Positions 23,861 through 32,597 of a stretch of 61,788 nucleotides of DNA are shown here, piece after piece. The stretch lies in the NCBI GenBank assembly GCA_963842155.1, contig CAWJFP010000030.1, positions 1 through 61,788 on the forward strand, given 5' to 3'. Position 1 is the first letter of the stretch. Each line of letters starts with the position of its first letter. This DNA is from CAWJFP01 sp963842155. Lineage in GTDB: Bacteria; Pseudomonadota; Alphaproteobacteria; JACZXZ01. Below the pieces are notes generated by a model. The model was not told the DNA's origin. It did not search any database and worked only from the letters and a program-made list of their open reading frames with translations. The position numbers and the translations under genes were made by a program.

Positions 23861-26473
23861 TCAAAGCTCGCGCGCCACTTCCTCCACCTCGTAGCACTCG
23901 ATGACGTCGCCCTTCTGGATGTCCTGATAGTTCTCGAAGGCTATGCCGCATTCATAGCCTTCCTTGACCTCGCGGACCTCCTCCTTGAAGCGGCGCAGGC
24001 TGCCGAGCTTGCCGTCATGGACGACCACCTCGTCGCGCAGGAGGCGCGCGCGCGCGCCGCGCCGGATCGTCCCGTCGGTGACCATGCAGCCGGCGACCTT
24101 GCCCGCGCGCGAGACGGTGAAGACCTCGCGGATCTCGGCATGGCCGAGGAGGCGCTCGCGCTGGGTCGGCGAGAGCAGGCCCGAGAGCATCTTCCGCACG
24201 TCGTCGACCACGTCGTAGATGATCGAGTAGTAGCGGATCTCGAGCCCGTCGCGCTTGGCGAGCTCGCGCGCCTGGGGATTGGCGCGCACGTTGAAGCCGA
24301 CGATGAGTGCCTGCGAGGCGGCCGCCAGCGCGATATCGGATTCGTCGATGCCGCCTACGCCGCCATGCAGCACGCGCACCGCGACCTCGTCGGTCGAGAG
24401 GCGCTGGATAGCGTTGACGATGGCCTCGACCGAGCCTTGCACGTCGGCCTTGACGACGATGGGCAGCTCCTTCGCCTCGCCCGCCGCGATCTTGGAGAAC
24501 ATCTGCTCGACCGTGCCGCGCGCCCCGCGCGCCACCCGCACGTCGCGCAGCTTGCGCTGCCGGAACTCGGTCACCTCGCGCGCCCGCGCGTCGCTTTCGA
24601 CCACGCCGAAGGAATCGCCCGCCTGCGGCGAGCCGTTGAGGCCGAGCACCTCGACCGGGGTGGAGGGGCCGGCGAGCTCGATCGGCCGCCCGCGATCGTC
24701 GAGCAGCGCCCGCACGCGACCCCATTCGGTGCCGGCGATCACGATGTCGCCGACCCTGAGCGTGCCGCGCTGGACGAGCACCGTCGCGACGGGACCGCGG
24801 CCGCGCTCGAGCTTGGCCTCGATCACCGTGCCTTGCGCGGGACGGTCCGGATTGGCCTTGAGGTCGAGCACCTCGGCCTGCAGGAGGATGGTCTCCTCGA
24901 GCTTGTCGAGGTTGGTCTTCTTGGTCGCCGAGACCTCGACCGAGAGCACCTCGCCGCCCAGCTTCTCGAGCACGACGCCATGCTGGAGGAGCTCGCTGCG
25001 CACGCGGTCGGGGTTGGCGTCCGCCTTGTCGATCTTGTTGATGGCGACGATCATCGGCACCGCCGCGGCCTTGGCGTGATTGATCGCCTCGACCGTCTGC
25101 GGCTGCACGCCGTCGTCCGCCGCCACCACCAGCACGACGATGTCGGTGACCTTCGCGCCGCGCGCGCGCATGGCGGTGAAGGCCTCGTGGCCGGGCGTGT
25201 CGAGGAAGGTGATGCGCTGGCCCGAGCCGAGCGCGATCTGATAGGCGCCGATATGCTGGGTGATGCCGCCCGCCTCGTGCCCCGCCACGTCGGTCGCGCG
25301 CAGCGCGTCGAGCAGCGAGGTCTTGCCGTGGTCGACATGGCCCATGATGGTGACGACGGGCGGCCGCGGCACCAGATGCTCGGCCACGTCGTCCCGGCCC
25401 TCGAGGCCGATCTCCACGTCGGATTCGGCGACGCGCCTGATCTTGTGGCCGAATTCGGCCACCACCAGCTCCGCCGTGTCGGCGTCGATCGCCTGGTTGA
25501 TGGTGGCCATGACGCCGAGCTTCATCAGCGCCTTGACCACGTCGGCGCCGCGCTCGGCCATGCGATTGGCAAGCTCCTGCACCGTGATCGTCTCGGGCAC
25601 CACCACGTCGCGCACGATCTTGACCGCGGCCTCGGTCGCCATCTGGCGGGCGCGCTGCTTCTCGCGCTCGCGCGCGCGGCGCACGGAAGCGAGCGAGCGG
25701 ACGCGGCCCTCGCCGCTGTCGTCGAGCGCCTGGACGATGGTGAGCTTGCCGACGCGCCGGCGCGGCTCGACCCGCTTCGGCGCCAAGGCCGGACGCGCCT
25801 TGCCGGCGGTGCGCTTGGACGCGCGCTCGCCCTCCTCCTCCTCGACGGCGACGGGCACCGGATGGGCGGCCGCCACGAGGCGTGCGGGCGCTGCTTGCGG
25901 CGTGGCGGGCTCGGGGGGAGCCGCCTCGAGGACGGGCTCGGACGCGACCGGCTCGAGCGCGGCGGCGCCCTTCGCGGGCGCCTTCCTGCGCCCCTTGGTC
26001 TCGGTCTTGAGCCGCGCCTCTTCCTCGAGCTTGTGGCGCGCCTCCTCCTCGGCCTTCTGGGCCGCTTCCGCCTCTGCCTTGCGGCGATCCTCGACGTGGC
26101 GCTGCGTCTCCTCGCGCTCCTGGCGCCGCCGCGCGTCGGCGTCGGCCAGCGCCGCGCTCTTGAGGGCGCGCACGCGCGCGGCCTTCTCCTCGTCGGTGAG
26201 GGCGCGGGCGATATGGGCGGGCTCCTCCGCCGTCACCTCGCTCGGGCCGAACAGCTGCTCATGCGCCGCGCTCTTGACCTCCTGCAGATGGCCGCCCGCA
26301 TCCTGCGCGTAGGTGCGCTTGCGCTTGACCTCGACCATGACCGATTTGGAGCGGCCATGGGGGAAGCTCTGCCGGACCTGGCCGGTCTCGACCGTCTTCT
26401 TGAGCTCGAGGCGGCCCGGGCGCGACGTCAGCCCGAGCGGCTTCTTGCGGTCATCTTCTCGCGATTCGGTCAT
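23861..26473 (-). CDS. infB: Translation initiation factor IF-2
   Basis: An 870-residue GTPase that brings initiator tRNA to the 30S subunit. The first 250 residues are a charged Lys/Glu/Ala-rich coiled region, with IF2-associated segments (KKTVETGQVRQSFPHGRSKSV and VKRKRTYAQ). The IF2 N-domain VVPETITVQELANRMAERG follows. The G domain has GHVDHGKTSLLDALR, DTPGHEAF, NKIDKAD and SATKKTN; C-terminal domains end in EVEEVAREL. ATG 26473 was chosen over one at 26494 because the alignment begins there. It is 17 bp from the ylxR-like gene. Confidence 0.96.
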   Translation of the reverse strand: MTESREDDRKKPLGLTSRPGRLELKKTVETGQVRQSFPHGRSKSVMVEVKRKRTYAQDAGGHLQEVKSAAHEQLFGPSEVTAEEPAHIARALTDEEKAARVRALKSAALADADARRRQEREETQRHVEDRRKAEAEAAQKAEEEARHKLEEEARLKTETKGRRKAPAKGAAALEPVASEPVLEAAPPEPATPQAAPARLVAAAHPVPVAVEEEEGERASKRTAGKARPALAPKRVEPRRRVGKLTIVQALDDSGEGRVRSLASVRRAREREKQRARQMATEAAVKIVRDVVVPETITVQELANRMAERGADVVKALMKLGVMATINQAIDADTAELVVAEFGHKIRRVAESDVEIGLEGRDDVAEHLVPRPPVVTIMGHVDHGKTSLLDALRATDVAGHEAGGITQHIGAYQIALGSGQRITFLDTPGHEAFTAMRARGAKVTDIVVLVVAADDGVQPQTVEAINHAKAAAVPMIVAINKIDKADANPDRVRSELLQHGVVLEKLGGEVLSVEVSATKKTNLDKLEETILLQAEVLDLKANPDRPAQGTVIEAKLERGRGPVATVLVQRGTLRVGDIVIAGTEWGRVRALLDDRGRPIELAGPSTPVEVLGLNGSPQAGDSFGVVESDARAREVTEFRQRKLRDVRVARGARGTVEQMFSKIAAGEAKELPIVVKADVQGSVEAIVNAIQRLSTDEVAVRVLHGGVGGIDESDIALAAASQALIVGFNVRANPQARELAKRDGLEIRYYSIIYDVVDDVRKMLSGLLSPTQRERLLGHAEIREVFTVSRAGKVAGCMVTDGTIRRGARARLLRDEVVVHDGKLGSLRRFKEEVREVKEGYECGIAFENYQDIQKGDVIECYEVEEVAREL

Positions 26474-26490
26474 ATCCGTCCGTTCTTCCC

Positions 26491-27168
26491 TCATTCCGGT
26501 CGGGCCTCGTCAGCGCGCGGCATGACGACCCGGCCGCCGGCCCTGAAGCCGGCAAGACGCAGCGCCTCGCTCAAGAATCGCCGGGCGAGCGCCCCGCGCC
26601 CCAACGCGACATGCACCGCATGATCGCGGCCGAGCGCGCGGCCCAGCGCCTCGGCGGTCAAAAGCTCGACTATGGGCAAACCCGCCGCCAGCCCCATCGG
26701 CCTGACCCGCCCGCTCTCGGCGCCGTCCGTGGCCTCGGCCAACAGCGCCGCGCGACCCTCGCGCAGCCAGGACCTGACTTTCTCGTAGCCCGCCGCGGCC
26801 TGGCCGGCGCGGCGCGCGAGGCCCAGCGCATCGAGGCAGCGCCGCTCGAGCAAGGCCTCGACCTGATCGGCCAGCCCGTCCGGCACCCGCACCGCCTTGC
26901 GCGCGGCCTTGGCGAAGCTGCCCGCTTTGCAGGCCGTTTCTACTACATCCCGCCGCGCCTGCAACCATATTCCCCGCCCGGGCAGGCGCCCGTCGATGTC
27001 GGGGACCACCACATCGTCGGGCGAGAGCACGAAGCGCACCAGGCGCTCCTTGGGCAGCACCGCGCGCGTGACGATGCAGCGGCGGAGCGGGCCTTGCGGC
27101 TCGCCTGCCTCCTCGCTTTTCACCCGCGCCTGGGGCGCGGGCGGGTTGCGGGTGAGCTCCGCCATCAT
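26491..27168 (-). CDS. ylxR: YlxR/DUF448 RNA-binding protein with C-terminal L7Ae-like domain
   Basis: A 225-residue two-domain protein. Residues 28-100 are a YlxR (DUF448) domain (RRCIVTRAVLPKERLVRFV, GRGIWL); residues 110-215 resemble the L7Ae-like part fused to YlxR in alphaproteobacteria (LDALGLARRAGQAAAGYEKV, GRGALARRFLSEALRLAGF). YlxR binds RNA, and some members modulate RNase P. It lies 9 bp after nusA in the standard nusA-ylxR-infB order. Two consecutive ATGs (27168 and 27165) could be the start. Confidence 0.9.
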   Translation of the reverse strand: MMAELTRNPPAPQARVKSEEAGEPQGPLRRCIVTRAVLPKERLVRFVLSPDDVVVPDIDGRLPGRGIWLQARRDVVETACKAGSFAKAARKAVRVPDGLADQVEALLERRCLDALGLARRAGQAAAGYEKVRSWLREGRAALLAEATDGAESGRVRPMGLAAGLPIVELLTAEALGRALGRDHAVHVALGRGALARRFLSEALRLAGFRAGGRVVMPRADEARPE

Positions 27169-27177
27169 GCGCGTGGC

Positions 27178-28809
27178 CTAGTCTCCCTTGCCGTCTTCGG
27201 CGGCGGCGCCCTCGCCCTCCGCCGGCTTGCTCTCGGGCTGGTCGCTGCCCGACTGCTCGCCCTGGGCCTGCTCGCTCTCCGGGAACCAATGCTTGCGCGC
27301 GGCCATGATGATGGCGTTGGCGCGCTCGGCATCGAGGCCGTAGCTGCGGAGGATGCCGTCCTCCTTGTCGATGAGCTCGACGGTCGAGAGATCGGCCAGA
27401 TCGTCGAGCGTCTTGATGCCGGCCTCGCCGAGCGTCACCAGCATGGGCGGGGTGAGCCCTTCGATGGCGGTAAGCTCGTCGGACACGCCGAGCTCGCGCC
27501 GGCGGGTGTCGGCGACCTTGTCCTGCTCCTCGAGGAAGGCGCGGGCGCGGGCCGAAAGCTCGGCGGCAAGGTTCTCGTCGAAGCCCTCGATGCCGGTGAG
27601 GTCCTCGAGCGGCACGTAGGCCACCTCCTCGATCGTCGAGAAGCCCTCGGTCACCAGCAGATGGGCGATCACGTCGTCCACGTCGAGCGCGTCGATGAAG
27701 AGCTGCGAGCGGGTGCGGAACTCCTCCTGGCGGCGCTGCGATTCCTCGTCCTCGGTGAGGATGTCGATATCCCAGCCGGTGAGCTGGGAGGCGAGGCGGA
27801 CGTTCTGCCCGCGCCGGCCGATGGCAAGGCTGAGCTGCTCGTCCGGCACGATCACCTCGATGCGGCGCTGCTCCTCGTCGAGCACCACCTTGGCGACCTC
27901 GGCGGGGGCGAGGGCGTTGACCACGAAGGTGGCGGGCTCGGGCGACCAGGGGATGATGTCGATCTTCTCGCCCTGCAGCTCGCTCACCACCGCCTGCACG
28001 CGGCTGCCGCGCATGCCGACGCAGGCGCCCACCGGATCGATGCTCGAATCGTTGGAGAGCACGGCGATCTTGGCGCGGCTGCCGGGATCGCGCGCCACCG
28101 CCTTGATCTCGATGATGCCGTCGTAGATTTCCGGCACCTCTTGCGCGAAGAGCCGCTCCATGAATTGCGGTCGCGTGCGCGAGAGGAAGATCTGGGGCCC
28201 GCGCGGCTCCTCGCGCACGTCGTAGATATAGGCGCGCACCCGGTCGCCCTGGCGGAAGGTCTCGCGCGGGATCATCTCCTCGCGGCGCAGGATCGCCTCG
28301 GCCCGGCCGAGATCGACGATGACGTTGCCGAACTCGACGCGCTTGACGAGGCCGTTGACGATCTCGCCGACCCGGTCCTTGTACTCGCGATATTGGCGCT
28401 GGCGCTCGGCCTCGCGCACGCGCTGCACGATGACCTGCTTCGCCGTCTGCGCGGCGATGCGGCCGAAATCGATCGGCGGCAGGGGGTCGGTGATGAAATC
28501 GCCGACCTTGAGCTCGGGGTCGATCTTATGCGCTTCCTCGAGGCCGATCTGGGTGATCTCGTTCTCGATCGGGTCGGCCACCTGGCGGAAGCGCATCAGC
28601 TCGATCTGGCCGGTCTTGCGGTCGATCGTCGCGCGGATATCGTGCTCGAGCCCGTATTTGGAGCGGCCGGCCTTCTGGATGGCCTGCTCCATCGCCTCCA
28701 GCACCTCGTCGCGGTCGATCCCCTTCTCGCGCGCCACCGCGTCGGCCACCTGGAGCAGCTCGATGCGCGGGGAGCTTGTGCTTGCGGGCATTTGCGCTGT
28801 CGTCGCCAT
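27178..28809 (-). CDS. nusA: Transcription termination/antitermination factor NusA
   Basis: NusA binds RNA polymerase and controls pausing, termination and antitermination. The 543-residue product has the N-terminal polymerase-binding domain (LLQVADAVAREKGIDRDEVLEAM), an S1 domain, KH1 (ACVGMRGSRVQAVVSEL) and KH2 (AIGRRGQNVRLASQLTGW). C-terminal helix-hairpin-helix repeats of alphaproteobacterial type follow (EGFSTIEEVAYVPLEDL and AGIKTLDDLADLSTVEL). The tail after 510 is disordered and Glu/Gly-rich. It is preceded by a 99-bp leader after rimP. Confidence 0.97.
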   Translation of the reverse strand: MATTAQMPASTSSPRIELLQVADAVAREKGIDRDEVLEAMEQAIQKAGRSKYGLEHDIRATIDRKTGQIELMRFRQVADPIENEITQIGLEEAHKIDPELKVGDFITDPLPPIDFGRIAAQTAKQVIVQRVREAERQRQYREYKDRVGEIVNGLVKRVEFGNVIVDLGRAEAILRREEMIPRETFRQGDRVRAYIYDVREEPRGPQIFLSRTRPQFMERLFAQEVPEIYDGIIEIKAVARDPGSRAKIAVLSNDSSIDPVGACVGMRGSRVQAVVSELQGEKIDIIPWSPEPATFVVNALAPAEVAKVVLDEEQRRIEVIVPDEQLSLAIGRRGQNVRLASQLTGWDIDILTEDEESQRRQEEFRTRSQLFIDALDVDDVIAHLLVTEGFSTIEEVAYVPLEDLTGIEGFDENLAAELSARARAFLEEQDKVADTRRRELGVSDELTAIEGLTPPMLVTLGEAGIKTLDDLADLSTVELIDKEDGILRSYGLDAERANAIIMAARKHWFPESEQAQGEQSGSDQPESKPAEGEGAAAEDGKGD

Positions 28810-28908
28810 CGCTCACCTTTATCTCGATTCCTGGTATCTCGATCTTCTCAATCCTGGACTTGCAGCTCGATCCTCGGTCTCTCGCCCCGCGCACGACAGC
28901 GCGAAGCC

Positions 28909-29421
28909 TCAATCGGCGCCGCGCCGGGAGGCGGCGGCCAGCAGCGCGTCGGTCAGGACGAGCCGCGCCTTCTGGATCGCCTCGAGCGGTAGAAGCGCCT
29001 CGCCCTCCGCCGTCGCCAGCTTGACGCTCTCGCCCTCGACGCCGAGCAGCTTGCCGCGGAAGCGGCGCCGCCCGCCGGCCGGGCCGCCTTGCGGCTCGCC
29101 CGTCTCGATGCGCACGTCATGGCCGGCGAAGCGCTCGAAGTCCTTGCGCCGCACCAGCGGCCGGTCGATGCCCGGCGAGCTGACCTCGAGCGTGTAGGAG
29201 CCGGCCATCGGATCCTCCACGTCGAGCAAGGGCGAGGCGGCCCGGCTCACCGCGACGCAGTCCTCGACCTTGAGCGCCTTGCCGTCCTGCCGCTCCACCA
29301 TGACCTGCAAGGTCGGGCTGCGTCCGCCGGAGAGCTGCACGCGCACGATCTCATAGCCCATCGCCTCGAGCGACGGCGCGAGGATGCGCTCGATTCGGCT
29401 CGGCAGTTCAGCTCCTGCCAC
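28909..29421 (-). CDS. rimP: Ribosome maturation factor RimP
   Basis: A 170-residue RimP (DUF150) needed for 30S maturation. It shows RIERILAPSLEAMGYEIVRV, LQVMVERQDGKALKVEDCV and the family core YTLEVSSPGIDRPLVRRKDFERF, then a C-terminal SH3-like part. GTG 29421 follows AAGGGAG. It is the first gene of the rimP-nusA-ylxR-infB-rbfA-truB-rpsO-pnp run; a terminator-like hairpin lies 100 bp upstream. Confidence 0.94.
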   Translation of the reverse strand: MAGAELPSRIERILAPSLEAMGYEIVRVQLSGGRSPTLQVMVERQDGKALKVEDCVAVSRAASPLLDVEDPMAGSYTLEVSSPGIDRPLVRRKDFERFAGHDVRIETGEPQGGPAGGRRRFRGKLLGVEGESVKLATAEGEALLPLEAIQKARLVLTDALLAAASRRGAD

Positions 29422-29518
29422 CGAGAACTCCCTTGCAACGCGGACCGGCTTGCACGCTGATCGTGGCTCGCTGGCCCCGATCCCAAATTCCTAGCCCGAC
29501 GCCGAATGCGAGCCGCCA

Positions 29519-29552
29519 GGTAAAATAAAAGAGTGGGCCAGGGACCCACTCT
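29519..29552 (-). terminator. Intrinsic terminator or attenuator ahead of rimP
   Basis: On the minus strand AGAGTGGG pairs perfectly with CCCACTCT across a 7-nt loop and is followed at once by TTTATTTTA. This is the clearest intrinsic terminator in the window. It may end the upstream TPR transcript or, if a promoter lies between, act as an attenuator in the rimP-nusA leader. Confidence 0.8.
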
Positions 29553-29660
29553 CGTTTCGGTCTGACGGTCGATCAGTCCTACCGGGTGCCCCGAATATAG
29601 CGATTGCCCGGCCCGCTTCAAGGCAATTATGGGGGTCGGGGTAGTGGTACAGTTTGAAAT

Positions 29661-30192
29661 TTACGGCGTAGCGCCGAGGCGCTTCAGGCCGTCCTTCGCC
29701 TCTTTCATGTCAGGACTTCTGTTTCAGTGCCGCGCGGTAATCGGCGATAGCCTTGTCGCGCTGGCCTAGCTTCTCGTATATCTCCGCCCTGGTTTCGATA
29801 TTGTCGGCGATGGGCGATAGCACCACAGCCTTCTGGGCGTCGGGCAGCCCTTTTGTATCTTCGCCTTTCAAATGATAAGCCCAGGCGCGACTATTGTAGT
29901 AATTGTCAAAATTGGGTTCGAGCGCGATTGCCTGGGTGTAATCGGCGATGGCCCGGTCGTAGAGGTGCTTTTTCTCGTAGGCATCGCCGCGCTGGGCATA
30001 GTCGGAGGAAATCTCGAACGTATTCTCCGGACCCGAAGGAGACCGGCCCGACTTGATTAAATCGGTGCAGCCGGCAATAACGAGATCGGGCGAAGCGTTC
30101 GAGTACCAGCACGGGCCGCGATCCTGCGCCCAGGCGTGTTGGGGCGGCAGCGCGATCAGGGCCAAGGCCAATCCGATCAAAAGTCTCCACAT
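29661..30192 (-). pseudogene. Exported TPR protein with a C-terminal frameshift
   Basis: The uninterrupted frame (29710-30192, 160 residues) has a signal peptide (LLIGLALALIALPPQHAWA), a cysteine-containing N-terminal segment, and TPR helices (AQRGDAYEKKHLYDRAIADYTQAIALEPNF, shown here in part, and ETRAEIYEKLGQRDKAIADY). It stops after RAALKQKS. The next frame continues at once with SPDMKEAKDGLKRLGATP and a stop at 29661, a normal end for this family. Removing one A near 29715-29720 would restore the full protein. It is therefore either a recent truncation or an assembly error; the short form may still work. Confidence 0.7.
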
Positions 30193-30276
30193 GATTATCG
30201 TCCCCCACTATTTCCGCGTCCTGCCCAATTGGTTCGGATTGGACGGGCGACTAGTATAGCTCAAATCGCCGCCAAA

Positions 30277-30400
30277 TTAACGCTTGGGCGCTTCAAGCTT
30301 TCCCTGTTTCCAATTGTCAATCATCTTCACAACGTCCGTCATGTCCCACAGCTTGTCGGCCACGCCAGCCGCCATAGCCGGCGTCACGCGATGCGTTGTA
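30277..30400 (-). mobile_element. Remnant of an IS1-like transposase C-terminus
   Basis: The frame reads HRVTPAMAAGVADKLWDMTD followed by VVKMIDNWKQGK and a stop, which matches the C-terminal end (R-V/C-TPAMAAGVTD-x-x-W) of DDE transposases of the IS1-like group. Nothing upstream in any frame continues the match, so only about 35-40 codons remain. The homology breaks at a GTACCACTAC sequence (30398-30407) whose inverse GTAGTGGTAC occurs at 29641-29650. Confidence 0.6.
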
Positions 30401-30610
30401 CCACTACCGCGGTCGGGGCGCGGGCCGGCGAAGCCTCCCTGCCGGCGCCGAACCCCGGGTCGGCAAAGTCGCCGACGCCTTAGCCGGCGCGCCCTCAGAC
30501 CCTTGACGCGATTGTGATTGTCTGCGTGATCGCGCCGCCGGTAGAGTCCCTCCGCGTCGCGGGAGATATCGCTCTCGCGACGCCCGCCGTGATCCTCGCG
30601 AGGGTTGCCG
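30401..30610. other. Intergenic region upstream of the radical SAM gene
   Basis: About 210 bp of GC-rich sequence with several short GCCGGC dyads. It must contain the promoter of the radical SAM gene, but I see no convincing -35/-10 pair and no gene. Confidence 0.35.
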
Positions 30611-31573
30611 ATGACGAGCCAGGCCGCGCCTTCCATCAAGACCCTCGATCCGGCCAAGTTCCAAGACCCGGACTGGACCGCGAAGGGCGAGCCGCGCGCC
30701 GCCGTGGCGCTCAAGGCGCTCGTGACCTTGTGGTTCAATACGGGCACGCTCTGCAACCTTACCTGCCGCAACTGCTATATCGAATCGAGCCCGAAGAACG
30801 ACCGGCTCACCTATCTCGAGCTCGCCGAGGTCGTCGCATATCTCGACGAGATCGCGCGGACCGGCCTGCCGACGCGCGAGATCGGCTTCACCGGCGGCGA
30901 GCCCTTCATGAACCCGGCCTTGATCGCGATGCTCGAGACCACGCTTGCGCGCAGCTTCCACGCCCTCGTGCTCACCAACGCCATGCGGCCGATGATGAAA
31001 TCTGCGGCGGCGCTGCTCGATCTGCGCGCGCGCTTCGGCGAGCGCCTGGCCTTGCGCGTCTCGATCGACCATCACACGCGCGCGCTGCACGAGATCGAGC
31101 GCGGCAGGGACAGCTGGAAGCCGGCGATCGACGGCCTCGTCTGGCTGGCGCGCCAGGGCTTCCGCCCGAGGGTCGCCGGCCGCACGGTCTGGGGCGAGCC
31201 CGAGGCGCGGCTGCGCGAGGGCTATGCGCGGCTCTTCGCCGAGCTCGGCCTCGCCATCGACGCGCATGATCCGGCCCAGCTCGTGCTCTTCCCCGAGATG
31301 GACGCGACGCTCGACGTGCCCGAGATCACCGCCGCCTGCTGGGGCATCCTTCATGTCGATCCCGAGCGCATGATGTGCGCGAGCTCGCGCATGGTGGTGA
31401 AGCGCAAGGGCGCCGCGGCACCCGTGGTCATGCCCTGCACGCTCATCCCTTACGACGAGCGCTTCGTGATGGGCGGGAGCCTCGCCGAGGCCGCGGCCTC
31501 GGTGAAGCTCAACCATCCGCATTGCGCGCGCTTCTGCGTGCTCGGCGGCGGCTCCTGCAGCCCCGGAGGCTGA
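30611..31573 (+). CDS. Radical SAM protein of unknown function
   Basis: A 320-residue radical SAM enzyme. The cluster motif C-x3-C-x2-C is at 48-55 (CNLTCRNC), followed by TREIGFTGGEPFMNP with the GGE SAM contact. RVSIDHHTRALHEIERGRDS follows. The C-terminus has more cysteines (MPCTLIPYDERF and HCARFCVLGGGSC) that could hold an extra cluster as in SPASM-like enzymes. The substrate is unknown. ATG 30611 follows GAGGG. Its partner gene starts 5 bp after its stop, so they are co-expressed. Confidence 0.82.
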   Translation: MTSQAAPSIKTLDPAKFQDPDWTAKGEPRAAVALKALVTLWFNTGTLCNLTCRNCYIESSPKNDRLTYLELAEVVAYLDEIARTGLPTREIGFTGGEPFMNPALIAMLETTLARSFHALVLTNAMRPMMKSAAALLDLRARFGERLALRVSIDHHTRALHEIERGRDSWKPAIDGLVWLARQGFRPRVAGRTVWGEPEARLREGYARLFAELGLAIDAHDPAQLVLFPEMDATLDVPEITAACWGILHVDPERMMCASSRMVVKRKGAAAPVVMPCTLIPYDERFVMGGSLAEAAASVKLNHPHCARFCVLGGGSCSPGG

Positions 31574-31578
31574 GGCGG

Positions 31579-32526
31579 ATGGCCGAGCCCGGTGCCTTGC
31601 GCGATCTCGGCGTCGTGGACGGGCCCCTGCTGCTCTTCGGCGGGCCCTACGGCAATCTCGAGGCGATGCAGGCCTTGCTCGAGGAAGCGGCGCGGCGCGG
31701 CATCCCGGCGAGCCGCATCATCTGCACCGGCGACATCGCCGCCTATTGCGCCAAGCCGCAGGCTTGCGTCGACCTCCTCCGCGCCAACGCCATCGCCACG
31801 GTGATGGGGAATTGCGAGGAGCAGCTCGCTGCCGATGAGGAGGATTGCGGCTGCGGCTTCGCCGAGGGCACGGCCTGCGCCGCCCTTTCCCTCGATTGGT
31901 ACGGCTATTGCCGCCAGGCGCTCGACGCCGAGGCCAAAAGCTGGATGGGCAGCCTGCCGCGCCGCATCGCCTTCCGCCTCGGGGGCAAGAGCTTCGTCGC
32001 CGCCCACGGCGGCTTCTCCGCCATCAATCGCTTCCTCTTCGCCTCCAGCCCCGAGGACGAGATTGCCGCCGAATTCGAGGCGGCCGCGGCCGAGGGCCTG
32101 GCGCCGGACGGCGTGATCGGCGGCCATTGCGGCCTGCCCTTCACGAAGCTCCTCGGCGACAAGCTGTGGCACAATGCCGGTGCCATCGGCCTGCCCGCCA
32201 ACGACGGCACGGCCCGCGTCTGGTTCTCGCTGCTCTTGCCCTTGCCGCAAGGGCTGCGAATCGAGCGCCTTCCCCTCGCCTACGATCACGCCGCGGCAGC
32301 GCGCAAGATGCGCGCTCATGGCCTCCCCGAATCCTATGCCACGGCACTCGAGAGCGGGCTCTGGCCGAGCCTGGATGTGCTGCCGCCGGCGGAGCGCCGG
32401 GCGCGCGGCAGGCCGCTTTCGCCCGAGGCCTCGCTTTGGCCGAGCCTGGACAAAGCTCCGGCAGGGCCTAGAATTGGCCGGCCCGGAATTGCCGTGCCTG
32501 GATTTGCCGGAGCGAGCAATTCCTGA
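31579..32526 (+). CDS. Metallophosphoesterase-like protein with altered first metal motif
   Basis: A 315-residue protein of the calcineurin-like phosphoesterase fold. Later motifs are present: GD (51-52 in ICTGDIAAYC), GNCE (77-80), H143 in AAHGG, and H183 in GGHCGLPF. The first motif, normally D-x-H-G-N, is GGPYGN (21-26), so both the Asp and the His ligand are replaced. It also has an EDCGCGF cysteine segment and a C-terminal LWPSLD repeat. It may bind one metal only, or have lost hydrolysis. It is coupled to the radical SAM gene. Function unknown. Confidence 0.78.
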   Translation: MAEPGALRDLGVVDGPLLLFGGPYGNLEAMQALLEEAARRGIPASRIICTGDIAAYCAKPQACVDLLRANAIATVMGNCEEQLAADEEDCGCGFAEGTACAALSLDWYGYCRQALDAEAKSWMGSLPRRIAFRLGGKSFVAAHGGFSAINRFLFASSPEDEIAAEFEAAAAEGLAPDGVIGGHCGLPFTKLLGDKLWHNAGAIGLPANDGTARVWFSLLLPLPQGLRIERLPLAYDHAAAARKMRAHGLPESYATALESGLWPSLDVLPPAERRARGRPLSPEASLWPSLDKAPAGPRIGRPGIAVPGFAGASNS

Positions 32527-32597
32527 ACCGAGCGGCGAGTCGGCCGCGAGCTTCCGCATTCGCTCACGGAAACCCGGCCGGCCGAAGGACCGAGTGC

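Noticed and set aside
23150..26623. Plus-strand open frame of 1157 codons opposite truB/rbfA/infB
   Set aside because: Antisense shadow of conserved genes, with compositionally biased translation. The same applies to 4638-7430 and 19180-22122.
30449..30465. 17-bp sequence CGAACCCCGGGTCGGCA, also at 56075-56091
   Set aside because: Shared between two upstream regions, but in GC-rich DNA of this length about one such chance match is expected; no further similarity around it.
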